Shown here: in pieces, positions 26,680 through 37,378 of the stretch | Position numbering within the stretch: position 1 is the stretch's first letter | Layout: the number at the start of each line of letters is the position of its first letter | NCBI GenBank assembly: GCA_052035735.1 | Contig: JBPOHI010000024.1 | Coordinates: 21,892 to 85,891, forward strand | Direction of reading: 5' to 3' | Length of the DNA stretch: 64,000 bases | From: JAGPDF01 sp052035735 | GTDB taxonomy: Bacteria > Acidobacteriota > Thermoanaerobaculia > Multivoradales > JAGPDF01 | Translations under genes and position numbers: made by a program | The notes under the pieces: generated by a model | Database searches by the model: none | What the model saw: only the letters and a program-made list of their open reading frames with translations | What the model was told of the DNA's origin: nothing

Positions 26680-26889
26680 CGTTCCTCCAGATTGCGCGGG
26701 CGAAGTGTCCACCGCGATAATTACCGCCATCATCGAGAAGACCAGCTCTCGAATCGATTCTAACCCTATCTCGAACCGCCGGCACTGCTCCTCCGCGAGA
26801 ATCCGCAGAGAGCCTACAGAGCCATGGAATTCTCGTCCGGCCTCGGGCCTCCGATCGAGAGTGCCCGGCAACACGCCGCGAGCAGGGGG

Positions 26890-27711
26890 TCAGGCAGGCT
26901 GAAGGAACTGCCCGACCCGGTCGAGGAAGGTCTTCGCCTGGTTCGGTCCCAGTTGCGCCGAGACCACCTTCTCGCAGGCTCGCACCAGATCGAGGACGGC
27001 GTCCGCGCCGCGCCCCGATTCCATCTCGGCGCGGTAGAGCCGCAGCGCGCCATCGAGCTGGCCACCGCGCTCCTGTCCGGTCATCAACTGCTGGCCAAAA
27101 CGGTAAATCTGCTCGGCGACCCGATGCTGCTCGTCGGCCCCCATGCGCTGCAGGCGGTCGAGCGGCAGACGCCGCAGGTCCTCACGCAGCGCCAGGACTC
27201 CCGAGGTGAGCAGCCCGTAGATCACTTTGCAGACCTCGAAGGCTCCGTGCCCGAGTCCTGCGGCGATCTCGTCGATGTTGCGGCGTTCGTCCACCTTGGA
27301 AACCACCGCCCACTCGTTGGGGGAGAACGACACCGAGCTCAGACCTTCCTGCGCGGCGAAGACCGGGACCATGCGGGTCGAACCGATTTTCTTCGAGAGG
27401 ATCTTCCATTCGTCGATCTGGCGCGCCGCCTCCATGAGGAGGTTGGTGTTCGACTTGTCGATCGACTCGACATCGGACTCGGTGCCGGGGGTGAAGACGA
27501 ACTCGCCCTGCTGCCAGCGGGCGAGCTCGTAGACCGCGTGCTCGCCGACCAGGGTGCTTACCGCAGCGTGGATGATCTGTCCCTTGCGCAAGAAGATCTT
27601 GCCGGCTTCGGCGCCGTTCTTCAGCGTGAAGACCCCGGTCTTGCCCGACACCGCCACCAATTGAATGATGTCGGGCAATGGCAACTCGCGAAGCGATCCT
27701 TGAAAGGCCAC
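26890..27711 (-). CDS. DUF4388 (PATAN-like) domain protein
   Basis: The 273-residue soluble protein begins with a DUF4388 domain (about 1-95): GSLRELPLPDIIQLVAVSGKTGVFTL, IFLRKGQIIHAAV and GEHAVYELARWQQGEFVF are the family pattern. The middle (about 95-190) resembles the second winged-helix-like half often following it (RNIDEIAAGLGHGAFEVCKVIYGLLTSGVL). DUF4388 proteins occur with two-component and motility/gliding signalling in Myxococcota and Acidobacteriota, so a signalling role is inferred. The start is GTG 27711, with GGGGG just upstream; a promoter candidate lies 53 to 82 bases upstream. Confidence 0.75.
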   Translation of the reverse strand: MAFQGSLRELPLPDIIQLVAVSGKTGVFTLKNGAEAGKIFLRKGQIIHAAVSTLVGEHAVYELARWQQGEFVFTPGTESDVESIDKSNTNLLMEAARQIDEWKILSKKIGSTRMVPVFAAQEGLSSVSFSPNEWAVVSKVDERRNIDEIAAGLGHGAFEVCKVIYGLLTSGVLALREDLRRLPLDRLQRMGADEQHRVAEQIYRFGQQLMTGQERGGQLDGALRLYRAEMESGRGADAVLDLVRACEKVVSAQLGPNQAKTFLDRVGQFLQPA

Positions 27712-27763
27712 GATCCCCCGTCAGTGCGTCAGCTGGTCCGGCTCATTGTTCTTCGAGTCGGCA

Positions 27764-27793
27764 AGCGTAGCACAGCGAAAAAAACCGGGTCAA
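27764..27793 (-). promoter_or_regulatory. Candidate promoter of the DUF4388 gene
   Basis: On the minus strand, TTGACC (27793-27788) and TACGCT (27769-27764) are 18 bases apart, with a run of seven T in the spacer. The predicted start leaves about 45 bases before GTG 27711. ruvC ends upstream at 27828. Confidence 0.4.
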
Positions 27794-27827
27794 GCGCGGC
27801 GCGAGGGGCTAAGCGTTTGACCGAAAA

Positions 27828-28334
27828 CTACTTAGGCAACTCCGCCAGCGCCGTGAGGCGGCGCAGACCCTGCCGTTGCGAGGAACAGAGAGCGACCGCC
27901 AGGGCATCCGTCGCGTCGCTCGGAACGGCTCTCGCGTCCATGGCAAGAAGCAGCCGGACCATCCGCGCTACCTGCTCTTTCTCGGCTCGTCCGTTGCCGG
28001 TGACGGCGCTCTTGACCTCGGCGGGCGAGTACTCCTCGATGCGCACGTCCGACCGGGCAAGCGTCACGAGCAGCGCGCCGCGCGCTTCGGCGAGCACGAT
28101 CAGCGAGCGGGAGTTGACACCGTGAAAAGGCTTCTCCATGGCGGCAAAATCCGGCCGGCGGCTCGCCAGGAGCTCGTCGAGACCGGCAGCCAGCAACTTC
28201 AGGCGGTCGGCGACGTCCCATTTCGCCGGCGCCGACCATCGGCCAGCGCACACCGAGCGCGCCTTGCCGGCAGAACAGTCGATGAGTCCGTAGCCGGTAT
28301 GGAGGCTGCCAGGGTCGAGTCCGAGGATGAGCAT
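27828..28334 (-). CDS. ruvC: Crossover junction endodeoxyribonuclease RuvC
   Basis: RuvC resolves Holliday junctions. The 168-residue protein has the four acidic catalytic residues in place: D7 (LILGLDPGS), E67 (AAMEKPF), and D140/D143 (PSDATDALAVA), and the family segments TGYGLID and YSPAEVKSAVTGNG. Length is normal. It is divergent from the kinase gene. ruvA and ruvB are not in the window. Confidence 0.92.
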   Translation of the reverse strand: MLILGLDPGSLHTGYGLIDCSAGKARSVCAGRWSAPAKWDVADRLKLLAAGLDELLASRRPDFAAMEKPFHGVNSRSLIVLAEARGALLVTLARSDVRIEEYSPAEVKSAVTGNGRAEKEQVARMVRLLLAMDARAVPSDATDALAVALCSSQRQGLRRLTALAELPK

Positions 28335-28402
28335 GTGCCGCGAGGCCGCGGGAATCCTACGCTAAACCCCTCAGGAATCAGCGGATCGCGCCGGAAGTCT
28401 GA

Positions 28403-28431
28403 TTGACTCGTCGGAGTCAGAGTGTTAGAAC
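28403..28431 (+). promoter_or_regulatory. Strong candidate promoter of the kinase-TonB gene
   Basis: TTGACT (28403-28408) and TAGAAC (28426-28431) lie 17 bases apart, matching consensus at five and four positions. The predicted start site leaves a leader of about 22 bases with GAGGGAG before ATG 28460. It is one of the best sigma-70-like promoters in the window. Confidence 0.6.
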
Positions 28432-28459
28432 TCTCGCAACGCCTCTTGAGGGAGTTCCG

Positions 28460-31400
28460 ATGTCGTTGATCCTCGTCGTTGAATCGGAAGGTCGCCACGC
28501 TGAACGTGTGCGCGACGGCCTCGGGTCGGACGGCTGGCAGGTCGAAGTCGTCGCCAGCTGCGAAGCGGCGGTGGCAGCGGTCGCCGATCGGGCGCCTCAG
28601 CTCGTCCTGATCAACGCCGAGCTTCCCGGAGCGCCGGAGATGCTGCGCAGCCTCTCGCGCGCTCACGGCGGACCCGGATCGATCGCCCTCCTGCCCGAAG
28701 TCGTCGGCAAGGACCTCGGTCCACTCGACGCCGACGAGTCGCTGATCAAGCCGTTCAGCGAGAAGGACCTGCGACAGCTGGCACGGCGCGTCGTTTCGAG
28801 CGCGCGCCCACCGCGCAAGAACGAAGCCGAAGCGGACCAGAAGCGCCTGACCTCGCACGAGCTCTTCGGCGATCTGCTGGCCGAAGTGGAGAACGAAGTC
28901 GCGGCGCCGGCGAAGCCCGCGCCGACGGCTCCAGCCCGCGCGGCCGCGGCCCCACCTGCTGCCGCGAGCGGCCGGTCGCTCGAAGTGGAGCAGCGTCTGG
29001 AGCGCACGCTGTCGGGAATGATCAAAGAGGAGCGCAGCGCGGCACCAGCGCCGAAAAAGGCATCGACCGCGATCGAAGACATGCTCACGGCTACCCTGTC
29101 CGGGCTCGACATGCCAAAGAAGTCGAGGCCGGCAGCGCCTGCCGCGGCGAGCGCGCACGCCGCCTCGGCCGTGTCTGCGACTCCCGCGACTCCCGCGGTT
29201 CCCGCCGTTCCCGCGGCGCCCGTGGCCGCCGCGGCTCGATTGGCTCCCGCGGCTCCGGCCGTGGCCGCACCGGAGGTGCCGCCGACGGCTCCCGCGACAC
29301 CGGCGGAGCCCCTTGCGCCTCTGGCTCCCGCAATGCCGGCGACTCCTGCGCCGATGGCGGTTTCCGCCGCCACCGCGGCGATCCCGATCGCCGCCCTGGC
29401 GGCGGAGCCTCGCGTCGAGCCGCCGCCAGCGGTAGCGGCTCCGCCCGCGCCAGCCCCGCCCGCGGTAGTCGCTCCCGCGGCGAAGATCCCGGACTCGACC
29501 GCTGCCGCGCGCAGACCGAGCCGCGAGATCGATCTCGCGCAGCTCGACCAGCTCGCCAAGCCGCGCAGCAAAGAGAGCACCGCCGCGCGCCCGGCCGCGC
29601 CGAAGGAGACCTTCGCCACTCAGAAGATCCCGATGCAGCCCTCCTTCCTGCAGGCGCCTTCGAGCGAGTTCGGGCAGTACACGCTGCTCGAGCGCATCGC
29701 GGTGGGCGGCATGGCGGAAGTCTGGAAGGCGCGCATGAAGGGCGTCGAGGGCTTCCAGAAGACCGTCGCCATCAAGAAAATCCTGCCCCATCTCACCGAC
29801 AGCTCCGACTTCGTCACCATGTTCATCGACGAGGCGAAGCTCGCCGCGCAGCTGAACCACAACAACATCATCCACATCTACGACCTCGGCAAGATCGGCG
29901 AGGACTACTTCATCGCGATGGAGTTCGTGGATGGCAAGGACCTGCGTTCGATTCTGAACAGCGCGCGCGCCGCCAGCCGGCCGCTGCCGCTCGCCCTCGC
30001 GCTGCTCGTCGGATCGCGGCTCGCATCGGCGCTCGACCATGCCCATCGGCAGAAGGACTTCGAGGGACGCCCGCTCGGCCTCGTGCACCGCGACGTCTCG
30101 CCCCAGAACGTGCTGATCAGCTACGAAGGTGACATCAAGCTGTGCGATTTCGGCATCGTCAAGGCGGTCACCAAGGCCTCCAAGACACAGATGGGTGCGC
30201 TCAAGGGAAAGCTCCAGTACATGTCACCCGAGCAGGCCTGGGGCCGCCCGGTGGACGCCCGCTCCGATATCTTCTCGCTCGGCTCGCTGCTGTTCGAGAT
30301 GCTCACCGGCCGTCGGCTTTTCTCCGGCGAGAGTGAGATGTCGGTCCTGGACGCCGTCCGCGAGGGCCGCATCCAGGCGCCGCGGGACCTCGATCCCCGG
30401 CTGCCGCTCGAAGTCAACGCCCTCGTCCTCAAGGCGCTGGCGCGCGATCCTGACGACCGCTTCCTCACCGCGGGCGAGATGCAGCGAGAGATCGATGGCA
30501 TCCTGGCCTCGCTCAAGCCGGCGCCCTCGCAGTCCGATCTCGGCACCTATCTGCACCAGCTCTTCGCGGCCGAGGCTCAGGGCGAATCGGCAACCGCCGC
30601 TACGGCGCTTTCGTCTGCCATCCCGGCGCCGGCCCGCAGCGCGGCAAGCGCGCCTTCCGCCGCCGTGCCGAGCCGTCAGCCCGAGGTCGCCGTCGTCGTA
30701 CCGACCGGTGTCTCGAAAATCGAAGACGCCGACGGCGGCCGCAGCAGCAAGGTCCTGTGGATGGCCATCGGCGGCGTGGCCGCGGCCGGCCTGATCGCCT
30801 ACCTGCTTCTGGGGCGCGGACCGGCCCAGGCGCCGCCGGCATCGCCCGCTCCTGCTGCCACCGAGAGTGCGCCGACACCCGCGAGCGAACCGGCTGGCGC
30901 GATCGCCGCGGCCGAAGGGCCGGCGACCGAGCCGTCGGGTTCGCCGACGGCGGCGCCTGCGGTGGCCGCGCCGGGCGCCAGCCCGACCGTCGACCAGATG
31001 GTGAGCGACGAGGTCAAGCGTCGCGAAGAAGAGCTCAAGAAAAAGTACGAGGACGAGCTTGCGCGACGCAAGGCCGAGCTCGAGAAGTTGAACACCAAGC
31101 CGGCGGCGCCCGCGAGCGTCGCCGCGCCGCCTCCGGCGGTTGTCGCGCCGGCACCCAAGCAGGAGGCGCCGCCCGAGCCCGCGCCGGCGCCGGTCCCCAC
31201 GCCGGTCGTCGAAGCGCCGCCGGCCGCCGCCGCACCGCAACCAGCCGCCGAGGCTCCACCCGCATCGGCGCCGCAGGCACCGGAAGTCAAGGAAGGCGAC
31301 CTCGTCCGACCAGGCGCCGGCGTGAAGCCGCCAGTTCTTGTCAGCCTCACCAAACCAGAGTATCCTGCGATGGCTCGACGCCTGAAAGTGGAAGGGACGG

Positions 31401-31591
31401 TCATCGTGTCGCTGCTGGTCGACGAGACCGGCCGAGTCGCTGAGACGCGAATCGACAGCGGCGTGTCGCAGAATGTCGGTATCAACGAGGCGGCGCTGGC
31501 GGCAGCACGATCTGCGGTGTTCAGTCCCGCCACCAAGTCGGGCGTGCGGGTGAAGATGTGGTATCAACTCAAGATTCCGTTCAAGCTGTAA
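28460..31591 (+). CDS. Pseudo-receiver / Ser-Thr protein kinase / TonB C-terminal domain fusion
   Basis: The 1043-residue protein joins four parts. Residues 1-115 look like a receiver domain (LILVVESEGRHAE, LVLINAELPG, LIKPF), but the acidic pocket is ES instead of DD and the phospho-acceptor position is Asn, so it should not be phosphorylated. A Pro/Ala-rich linker runs to about 404. An Hanks-type kinase domain follows (G-loop IAVGGMAEVWKA, VAIKKIL lysine near 440, VHRDVSPQNVL near 543, DFG near 562, MSPEQAWGRPVDARSDIFSLG). After a transmembrane helix at about 764-784 come a coiled coil, a Pro-rich region and a TonB_C domain (about 955-1043, PEYPAMARRLKVEGTVIVSLLVD). The inferred role is a kinase spanning the inner membrane with a periplasmic TonB-like end. 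ATG 28460 follows GAGGGAG. Confidence 0.88.
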   Translation: MSLILVVESEGRHAERVRDGLGSDGWQVEVVASCEAAVAAVADRAPQLVLINAELPGAPEMLRSLSRAHGGPGSIALLPEVVGKDLGPLDADESLIKPFSEKDLRQLARRVVSSARPPRKNEAEADQKRLTSHELFGDLLAEVENEVAAPAKPAPTAPARAAAAPPAAASGRSLEVEQRLERTLSGMIKEERSAAPAPKKASTAIEDMLTATLSGLDMPKKSRPAAPAAASAHAASAVSATPATPAVPAVPAAPVAAAARLAPAAPAVAAPEVPPTAPATPAEPLAPLAPAMPATPAPMAVSAATAAIPIAALAAEPRVEPPPAVAAPPAPAPPAVVAPAAKIPDSTAAARRPSREIDLAQLDQLAKPRSKESTAARPAAPKETFATQKIPMQPSFLQAPSSEFGQYTLLERIAVGGMAEVWKARMKGVEGFQKTVAIKKILPHLTDSSDFVTMFIDEAKLAAQLNHNNIIHIYDLGKIGEDYFIAMEFVDGKDLRSILNSARAASRPLPLALALLVGSRLASALDHAHRQKDFEGRPLGLVHRDVSPQNVLISYEGDIKLCDFGIVKAVTKASKTQMGALKGKLQYMSPEQAWGRPVDARSDIFSLGSLLFEMLTGRRLFSGESEMSVLDAVREGRIQAPRDLDPRLPLEVNALVLKALARDPDDRFLTAGEMQREIDGILASLKPAPSQSDLGTYLHQLFAAEAQGESATAATALSSAIPAPARSAASAPSAAVPSRQPEVAVVVPTGVSKIEDADGGRSSKVLWMAIGGVAAAGLIAYLLLGRGPAQAPPASPAPAATESAPTPASEPAGAIAAAEGPATEPSGSPTAAPAVAAPGASPTVDQMVSDEVKRREEELKKKYEDELARRKAELEKLNTKPAAPASVAAPPPAVVAPAPKQEAPPEPAPAPVPTPVVEAPPAAAAPQPAAEAPPASAPQAPEVKEGDLVRPGAGVKPPVLVSLTKPEYPAMARRLKVEGTVIVSLLVDETGRVAETRIDSGVSQNVGINEAALAAARSAVFSPATKSGVRVKMWYQLKIPFKL

Positions 31592-31600
31592 GGAGAGCGA

Positions 31601-31834
31601 ATGAGCCTGAACGACCAACAGCGGAAGTTCTACGAAAACACCCTCACCGTCACCAAGCAGGAGATCTCCGATCTCGATCGCCAGATCGAAGACGAGCTCG
31701 CCAAGGTGAAGGAGAAACTGGCGCAGTTGCAGAACGCCAAGAAGGCCGCGCGCCAGATGTACGACGCCGCCTGTCTGCGCCTGGGAATTCCCAACGACCT
31801 CGAGGCGGAGGAAGAGGGCGCGGCCGAAATCTGA
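31601..31834 (+). CDS. Small coiled-coil protein, unknown function
   Basis: This is a 77-residue soluble helical protein with no recognised family. Residues about 10-48 form a long amphipathic coiled coil (KQEISDLDRQIEDELAKVKE), and the C-terminus is acidic. ATG 31601 lies nine bases after the kinase stop and is preceded by AAGGAG, so it is cotranscribed with the kinase and could be its partner. A strong terminator follows. Confidence 0.7.
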   Translation: MSLNDQQRKFYENTLTVTKQEISDLDRQIEDELAKVKEKLAQLQNAKKAARQMYDAACLRLGIPNDLEAEEEGAAEI

Positions 31835-31875
31835 GCCCGCCTGTCCGCTTTCGGGTCCGCGACCTACGGATCCGC

Positions 31876-31920
31876 CTGGGGCGCCGATCGGAACGTCGAC
31901 CGGCGCCCCAGTCGTTTCCT
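31876..31920 (+). terminator. Intrinsic terminator after the kinase operon
   Basis: A perfect 11-bp GC-rich stem, CTGGGGCGCCG (31876-31886) with CGGCGCCCCAG (31901-31911), closes a 14-base loop, followed by tcgtttcc, an imperfect T tract. It ends the kinase/coiled-coil unit before accD. Confidence 0.7.
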
Positions 31921-31968
31921 GCGCCGGCGCTCGGAGCGGGCGGGGCCCTCTAGCGGCTTCGATCGACA

Positions 31969-32814
31969 ATGGCCTGGTTCAAGAAAGACAAGAAGCCGAA
32001 GGCGGTCCGTGAGTCGCGGGAGCGCAGCACGGTTCCGGAAGGGCTGTGGCTCCGCTGCGACGGTTGCCGCGAGATCGTCTATTCGAAGGAGCTCGAGCGC
32101 AACCTGCGGATCTGTCCCAAATGCGGATTTCATTTCCGCATCGACGCTCCGGCGCGCATCGCACTGCTCCTCGACGAGGCCCAGCCGAAGTCGCTCTTCG
32201 ATGAGGTCGTCCCCGCCGATCCTCTCGGATTCGCCGACACGAAGCGTTACGCGGATCGCCTCAAGGCCTACCAGAAGGCACTCGGAGTCGCCGACGCAGC
32301 GATCGTCGTCGCGGGTTCGATCGAGGAGATTCCGATCGTGCTCGCGGTGATGGACTACCGCTTCATGGGCGGATCGATGGGCTCCGTCGTCGGCGAGAAG
32401 CTGACTCGCGCCGCGGAGTTCGCGCGCGAGCGCAAGCGCCCTCTGGTCATCGTCTCTGCTTCCGGCGGCGCGCGCATGCAGGAGGGCATCCTTTCGCTCA
32501 TGCAGATGGCGAAGATCTCGGCGGCGCTGATGCGCTTGCGCGAGGCCGGTGTTCCCTTCATCTCCGTGCTGACCGACCCCACCACCGGCGGGGTCACGGC
32601 CTCCTTCGCCATGCTGGGCGATCTGAACATCGCCGAACCCGGAGCCTTGATCGGCTTCGCTGGTCCACGGGTCATCGAACAGACGATCCGGCAGAGTCTC
32701 CCGGAAGGATTTCAGCGCAGCGAGTTCCTGCTCGAGCACGGCTTTCTCGATCTCGTCGTCCCCCGGACCGAGCTCAAGCCGACTCTGGCCCGCTGCCTGC
32801 GTCACCTCGCCTGA
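31969..32814 (+). CDS. accD: Acetyl-CoA carboxylase carboxyltransferase subunit beta
   Basis: AccD is the zinc-binding beta half of the carboxyltransferase that makes malonyl-CoA. The N-terminal zinc ribbon has C30, C33, C49 and C52 (LRCDGC and CPKCGFHF), and the crotonase-like core has GGSMGSVVGEKLTRA, SASGGARMQEGILSLMQMAK, PTTGGVTASFA and IGFAGPRVIEQT. The 281-residue length is normal. The accD-folC order is widely conserved. The separate accA is not here. Confidence 0.95.
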   Translation: MAWFKKDKKPKAVRESRERSTVPEGLWLRCDGCREIVYSKELERNLRICPKCGFHFRIDAPARIALLLDEAQPKSLFDEVVPADPLGFADTKRYADRLKAYQKALGVADAAIVVAGSIEEIPIVLAVMDYRFMGGSMGSVVGEKLTRAAEFARERKRPLVIVSASGGARMQEGILSLMQMAKISAALMRLREAGVPFISVLTDPTTGGVTASFAMLGDLNIAEPGALIGFAGPRVIEQTIRQSLPEGFQRSEFLLEHGFLDLVVPRTELKPTLARCLRHLA

Positions 32815-32844
32815 CCGCAAGTCCGCCGCAGCCGGAGTCCCCAC

Positions 32845-34137
32845 ATGAGCTCGGCGCACGAACTCCTCGCCGGGCTGGAGCGCTTCGGCATCCGGCTCGG
32901 GCTCGAGCATCTGCGAGGCCTGGCGGGAGCACTCGGCTCACCGGAGAGAGCGATCCCGGCGGTCATCGTCGCCGGCACCAACGGCAAAGGCTCCGTCGCT
33001 TCTCTTCTCGCCTCGATCGCCACCCGCAGCGGCCTGGCGACCGGTCTTTACACCTCGCCGCACCTCGAGTTCCCGGAGGAGCGCATCCGTCTCGCCGGCA
33101 GCCCGATTCCGGAAGCGGAGCTCGCCGCGCTGCTGCGCGAGGTTCTCGACGCCGCCACGCGCCTCGGCCACTCGAGCCCGACCTATTTCGAAGCCATGAC
33201 GCTGGCGGCGTTCCTGCATTTCACGCGTCGCGATGCCGGCCTCGCCGTGCTCGAAGTCGGCATGGGCGGAAGACTCGACGCGACCAATCTTGCGGACGCT
33301 CGACTCGCCGTCATCGCCCCGGTCGCCTTCGATCATCAGGAGTTTCTCGGCAACACACTCGACGCGATCGCGCGCGAGAAGGCCGGGGTCCTGCGATCTG
33401 GCGCTCCGGCGGTGTTCGCCCCGCAGCCCGGCGAAGCCGCGCAGGCGTTGCGCGCCGAGGCCCGGCGGTGCGGTGCTCCCGTGACTGCGGTCGACGAGGA
33501 GGTCCGCTCGCTCGAGGTGCAGTTCAGGGGCCTCGAAGGCCTGCGACTCAGCCTGGAGACACGGCAGCAAACCTATGACCTCGAGACCGCCCTCGCCGGG
33601 CGGCACCAGGCTTGGAACGTCGCGACCGCGGTCGTCGCCGCCGAACGGTTCCCGGCGGCGACGCTCGCTCCACTCGCGCCATCGGCCATCGTCGCCGGCG
33701 TCGCGGCCTGCCGGTGGCCCGGCCGGCTCGAGCGCCTCCGGGCTCGCGGTCCGGCCGCAGCGGTCCTCCTCGATGCGGCGCACAATCCGGCCGGTTGCGA
33801 AGCGCTCTGCGCCTTCCTCGATGAGCTGGGAAGACCGTTCACGCTGCTCTTCGGCGCCTTGGCAGACAAGGAGTTGGGCGGAATGTTGCCGGCGCTCGCC
33901 GTCCGTTCCCGGAGAATCGTCCTCACCCGACCCGTCTCGCCGCGCGCGGCCGATCCGGCAGCGCTCGCCGCCCTGCTGCCGGCAGGCCGGGATGCCGTGC
34001 TCGAGCCCGCAATCGAACCGGCTCTCGCGGCTGCGCTCGCCGGCGAAAACGACTTGGTGGTCGCTTGCGGCTCGATCTTTCTCATCGGAGAGATTCGGCA
34101 CCTGCTGACCGCCCGTGCGGGCTGGATCGCCCCCTAG
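32845..34137 (+). CDS. folC: Bifunctional folylpolyglutamate / dihydrofolate synthase
   Basis: FolC adds glutamate to dihydropteroate and folates. The 430-residue Mur-ligase-like protein has the ATP-binding GTNGKGSVAS loop near residue 40, YTSPHLEFPEERIRL, the metal-binding EVGMGGRLDATN, FDHQEFLGNT, and the C-terminal domain DAAHNPAGCEAL and LFGALADKELGG. ATG 32845 has GGAG eight bases upstream. It sits 30 bases after accD. Confidence 0.93.
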   Translation: MSSAHELLAGLERFGIRLGLEHLRGLAGALGSPERAIPAVIVAGTNGKGSVASLLASIATRSGLATGLYTSPHLEFPEERIRLAGSPIPEAELAALLREVLDAATRLGHSSPTYFEAMTLAAFLHFTRRDAGLAVLEVGMGGRLDATNLADARLAVIAPVAFDHQEFLGNTLDAIAREKAGVLRSGAPAVFAPQPGEAAQALRAEARRCGAPVTAVDEEVRSLEVQFRGLEGLRLSLETRQQTYDLETALAGRHQAWNVATAVVAAERFPAATLAPLAPSAIVAGVAACRWPGRLERLRARGPAAAVLLDAAHNPAGCEALCAFLDELGRPFTLLFGALADKELGGMLPALAVRSRRIVLTRPVSPRAADPAALAALLPAGRDAVLEPAIEPALAAALAGENDLVVACGSIFLIGEIRHLLTARAGWIAP

Positions 34138-34193
34138 GAGAGCCGCGGCGCCCTACCGGCGAGACTCTGCGAAGATGGGCCGAGGGTGAGACC

Positions 34194-36001
34194 TTGAGCG
34201 AGCCGGCAGAACCCGCGCCCAGGCAGCATCGTTCTCCCGTCGAGGCGGTCCGCGAGCTGCTCGGCGATCCGGTGTCGTTCGTGGGTCTCGGCGCGGTCGC
34301 TCTGACGACCGCCCTCTACCTGCTGCCGATCGTCCCCGCAGCACGGCTCGCCGCCTGGAGCGAGGGCCCCCTCTTCGTTCCCCTGATCGCCTGGGTCGTT
34401 CTCGCCACCGCCGTCCGAGCCCGACGTGCTGCAGAACCTCCGGAGCGATCCTTCTGGGGACTCATCTCACTCGGCTTCCTCGCCTGGCTTCTCACCGTTC
34501 TGCTCTCGCTGCTGCCGGCGTGGTCCTCCCGCGCGCCCCTCCTTACCCTGCTCTACGACGGCCTGAGCGCCGCCTGCTATCTCTGTCTGATTCTGGCCAC
34601 GACGCGAGCCCCGCACGAACGCCACGGTACGGCCGACCGTTCGGCCGAGACCAGCCTCGTCGTCGCCGGCACCGCGATCTTCGGCCTCGGCATGACGGCA
34701 TATTTCGACCTCGTTCCCTTTCTCGTCGACCGAGCGGACTTCGACAGCCGCGCACCGGCGTTCTATCTCTTCCTCGCGCTCGACGTTCCGCTCATCGCCC
34801 GCGCGGCGGTGCAGCTTCGCGGCGCCAAGGGGTCGCGCTGGCACGTCCCCTACGCCCTCTTCCTGCTCTCGACGCTGCTTCTCGGGCTCGGGGATCTGCT
34901 CGATCTGCTCCGCCGTCTCGGCTACTCCGCCTACACCTCCGGGACCGCGACCGACTTCCTCTGGTACGGCATCTTCATCGCCATGGGACTCGCCGCGGGG
35001 CTCCATCGCCCGCCATCCCCGGCGGAGCCTCCCGCCGCTCGGCGGGAGGTCTTGTACGCCAGCCCGCTGCTCACCTTCGCGATCATCGTTCCCGTCGTCC
35101 ACTTCGCGCTCTCGGGCGCGAGTCTTCTCGGCGCGCGGTCACAGCATCCGCGCGAAGCGGTGGCGCTCGCGACGATGGCCGCCGTGTTGTTCGCCGCCTG
35201 GTGGAGACAAGCCCTCGCCGAGCGGCGTCATCTCGCGCTGCTCGAAGATCTCGAGCGGGAGCGCGAGCGGCTCCGCAACGCCGAGCGGCTCGAATCGGTC
35301 GGTCGACTCGCGGGCGGCGTTGCGCACGACTTCAACAACCAGCTCGCCGTCATCGTCGGCTACGCCGAGAGCCTCGCCGACGCTACGTCCTCGCGCCCGG
35401 ACCTCGCCGCGCCGGTGCGGGCGATCCAGGAGGCTGCGCGTGTCGCTGCGGAGCTGACTCGCGACCTGCTGGCGGTAGGTCAGCGCCATCCGCTGATGCT
35501 CCGCGCCTTCGACCTCCGGGAGGCTCTCGAGGCGCTGGCGCCGAAGCTGCGAAAGCTCCTCGGCCCCTCCGTCCGTCTCGAGCTCGCTTGCCGGGTCGAG
35601 AGCGCGCCGGTGCTCGCGGATCGGGTGCAGGTCGAGCGCGCGTTGCTCGCGCTGGCGACCAACGCGCGCGAAGCCCTCGATCGCGGCGGCTACGTTCGGA
35701 TCTCACTCGCTCCCGCCGACGCCCGCTCCGAAGGCACCCCGCGCCAGGTCGAGCTTTCGGTGACCGACGACGGGCGTGGCATGACTTCCGAAGTGCTCTC
35801 GCATGCGCTCGAGCCCTTCTTCACCACCAAACCGTTCGGCCAGGGAAGCGGCCTCGGGCTCGCATCGGTGCATGGGATCATCGAACAGAGCGGCGGCACC
35901 GTGAAGCTGGAAAGCCGGATGGGAGAAGGCACGCGGGTGACGATTCGCCTGCCGCTCACGAGCGCGGGCACCAACGCGACGAACGCTCCGCCGTCTGCGG
36001 G

Positions 36002-36005
<4 letters not shown>
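34194..36005 (+). CDS. Membrane sensor histidine kinase
   Basis: The 603-residue protein starts at TTG 34194, preceded by GAGGGTGAG. About eight hydrophobic segments fill residues 25-340, in the style of seven-transmembrane sensor regions. A coiled coil (RRHLALLEDLERERERLRNAERLESV) leads to the HisKA box AGGVAHDFNNQLAVIVGYAE with the phosphorylated histidine near 381. The ATPase domain has the N box ALLALATNAREALD, DDGRGM, FFTTKPFGQGSGLGL and the terminal TRVTIRLPL. This H-box type (VAHDFNN) belongs to hybrid/PAS-type kinases. No response-regulator gene is adjacent, so the partner is unknown. It is convergent with the DAHP synthase gene, overlapping by 4 bases. Confidence 0.85.
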
Positions 36006-37358
<1,353 letters not shown>

Positions 37359-37378
<20 letters not shown>

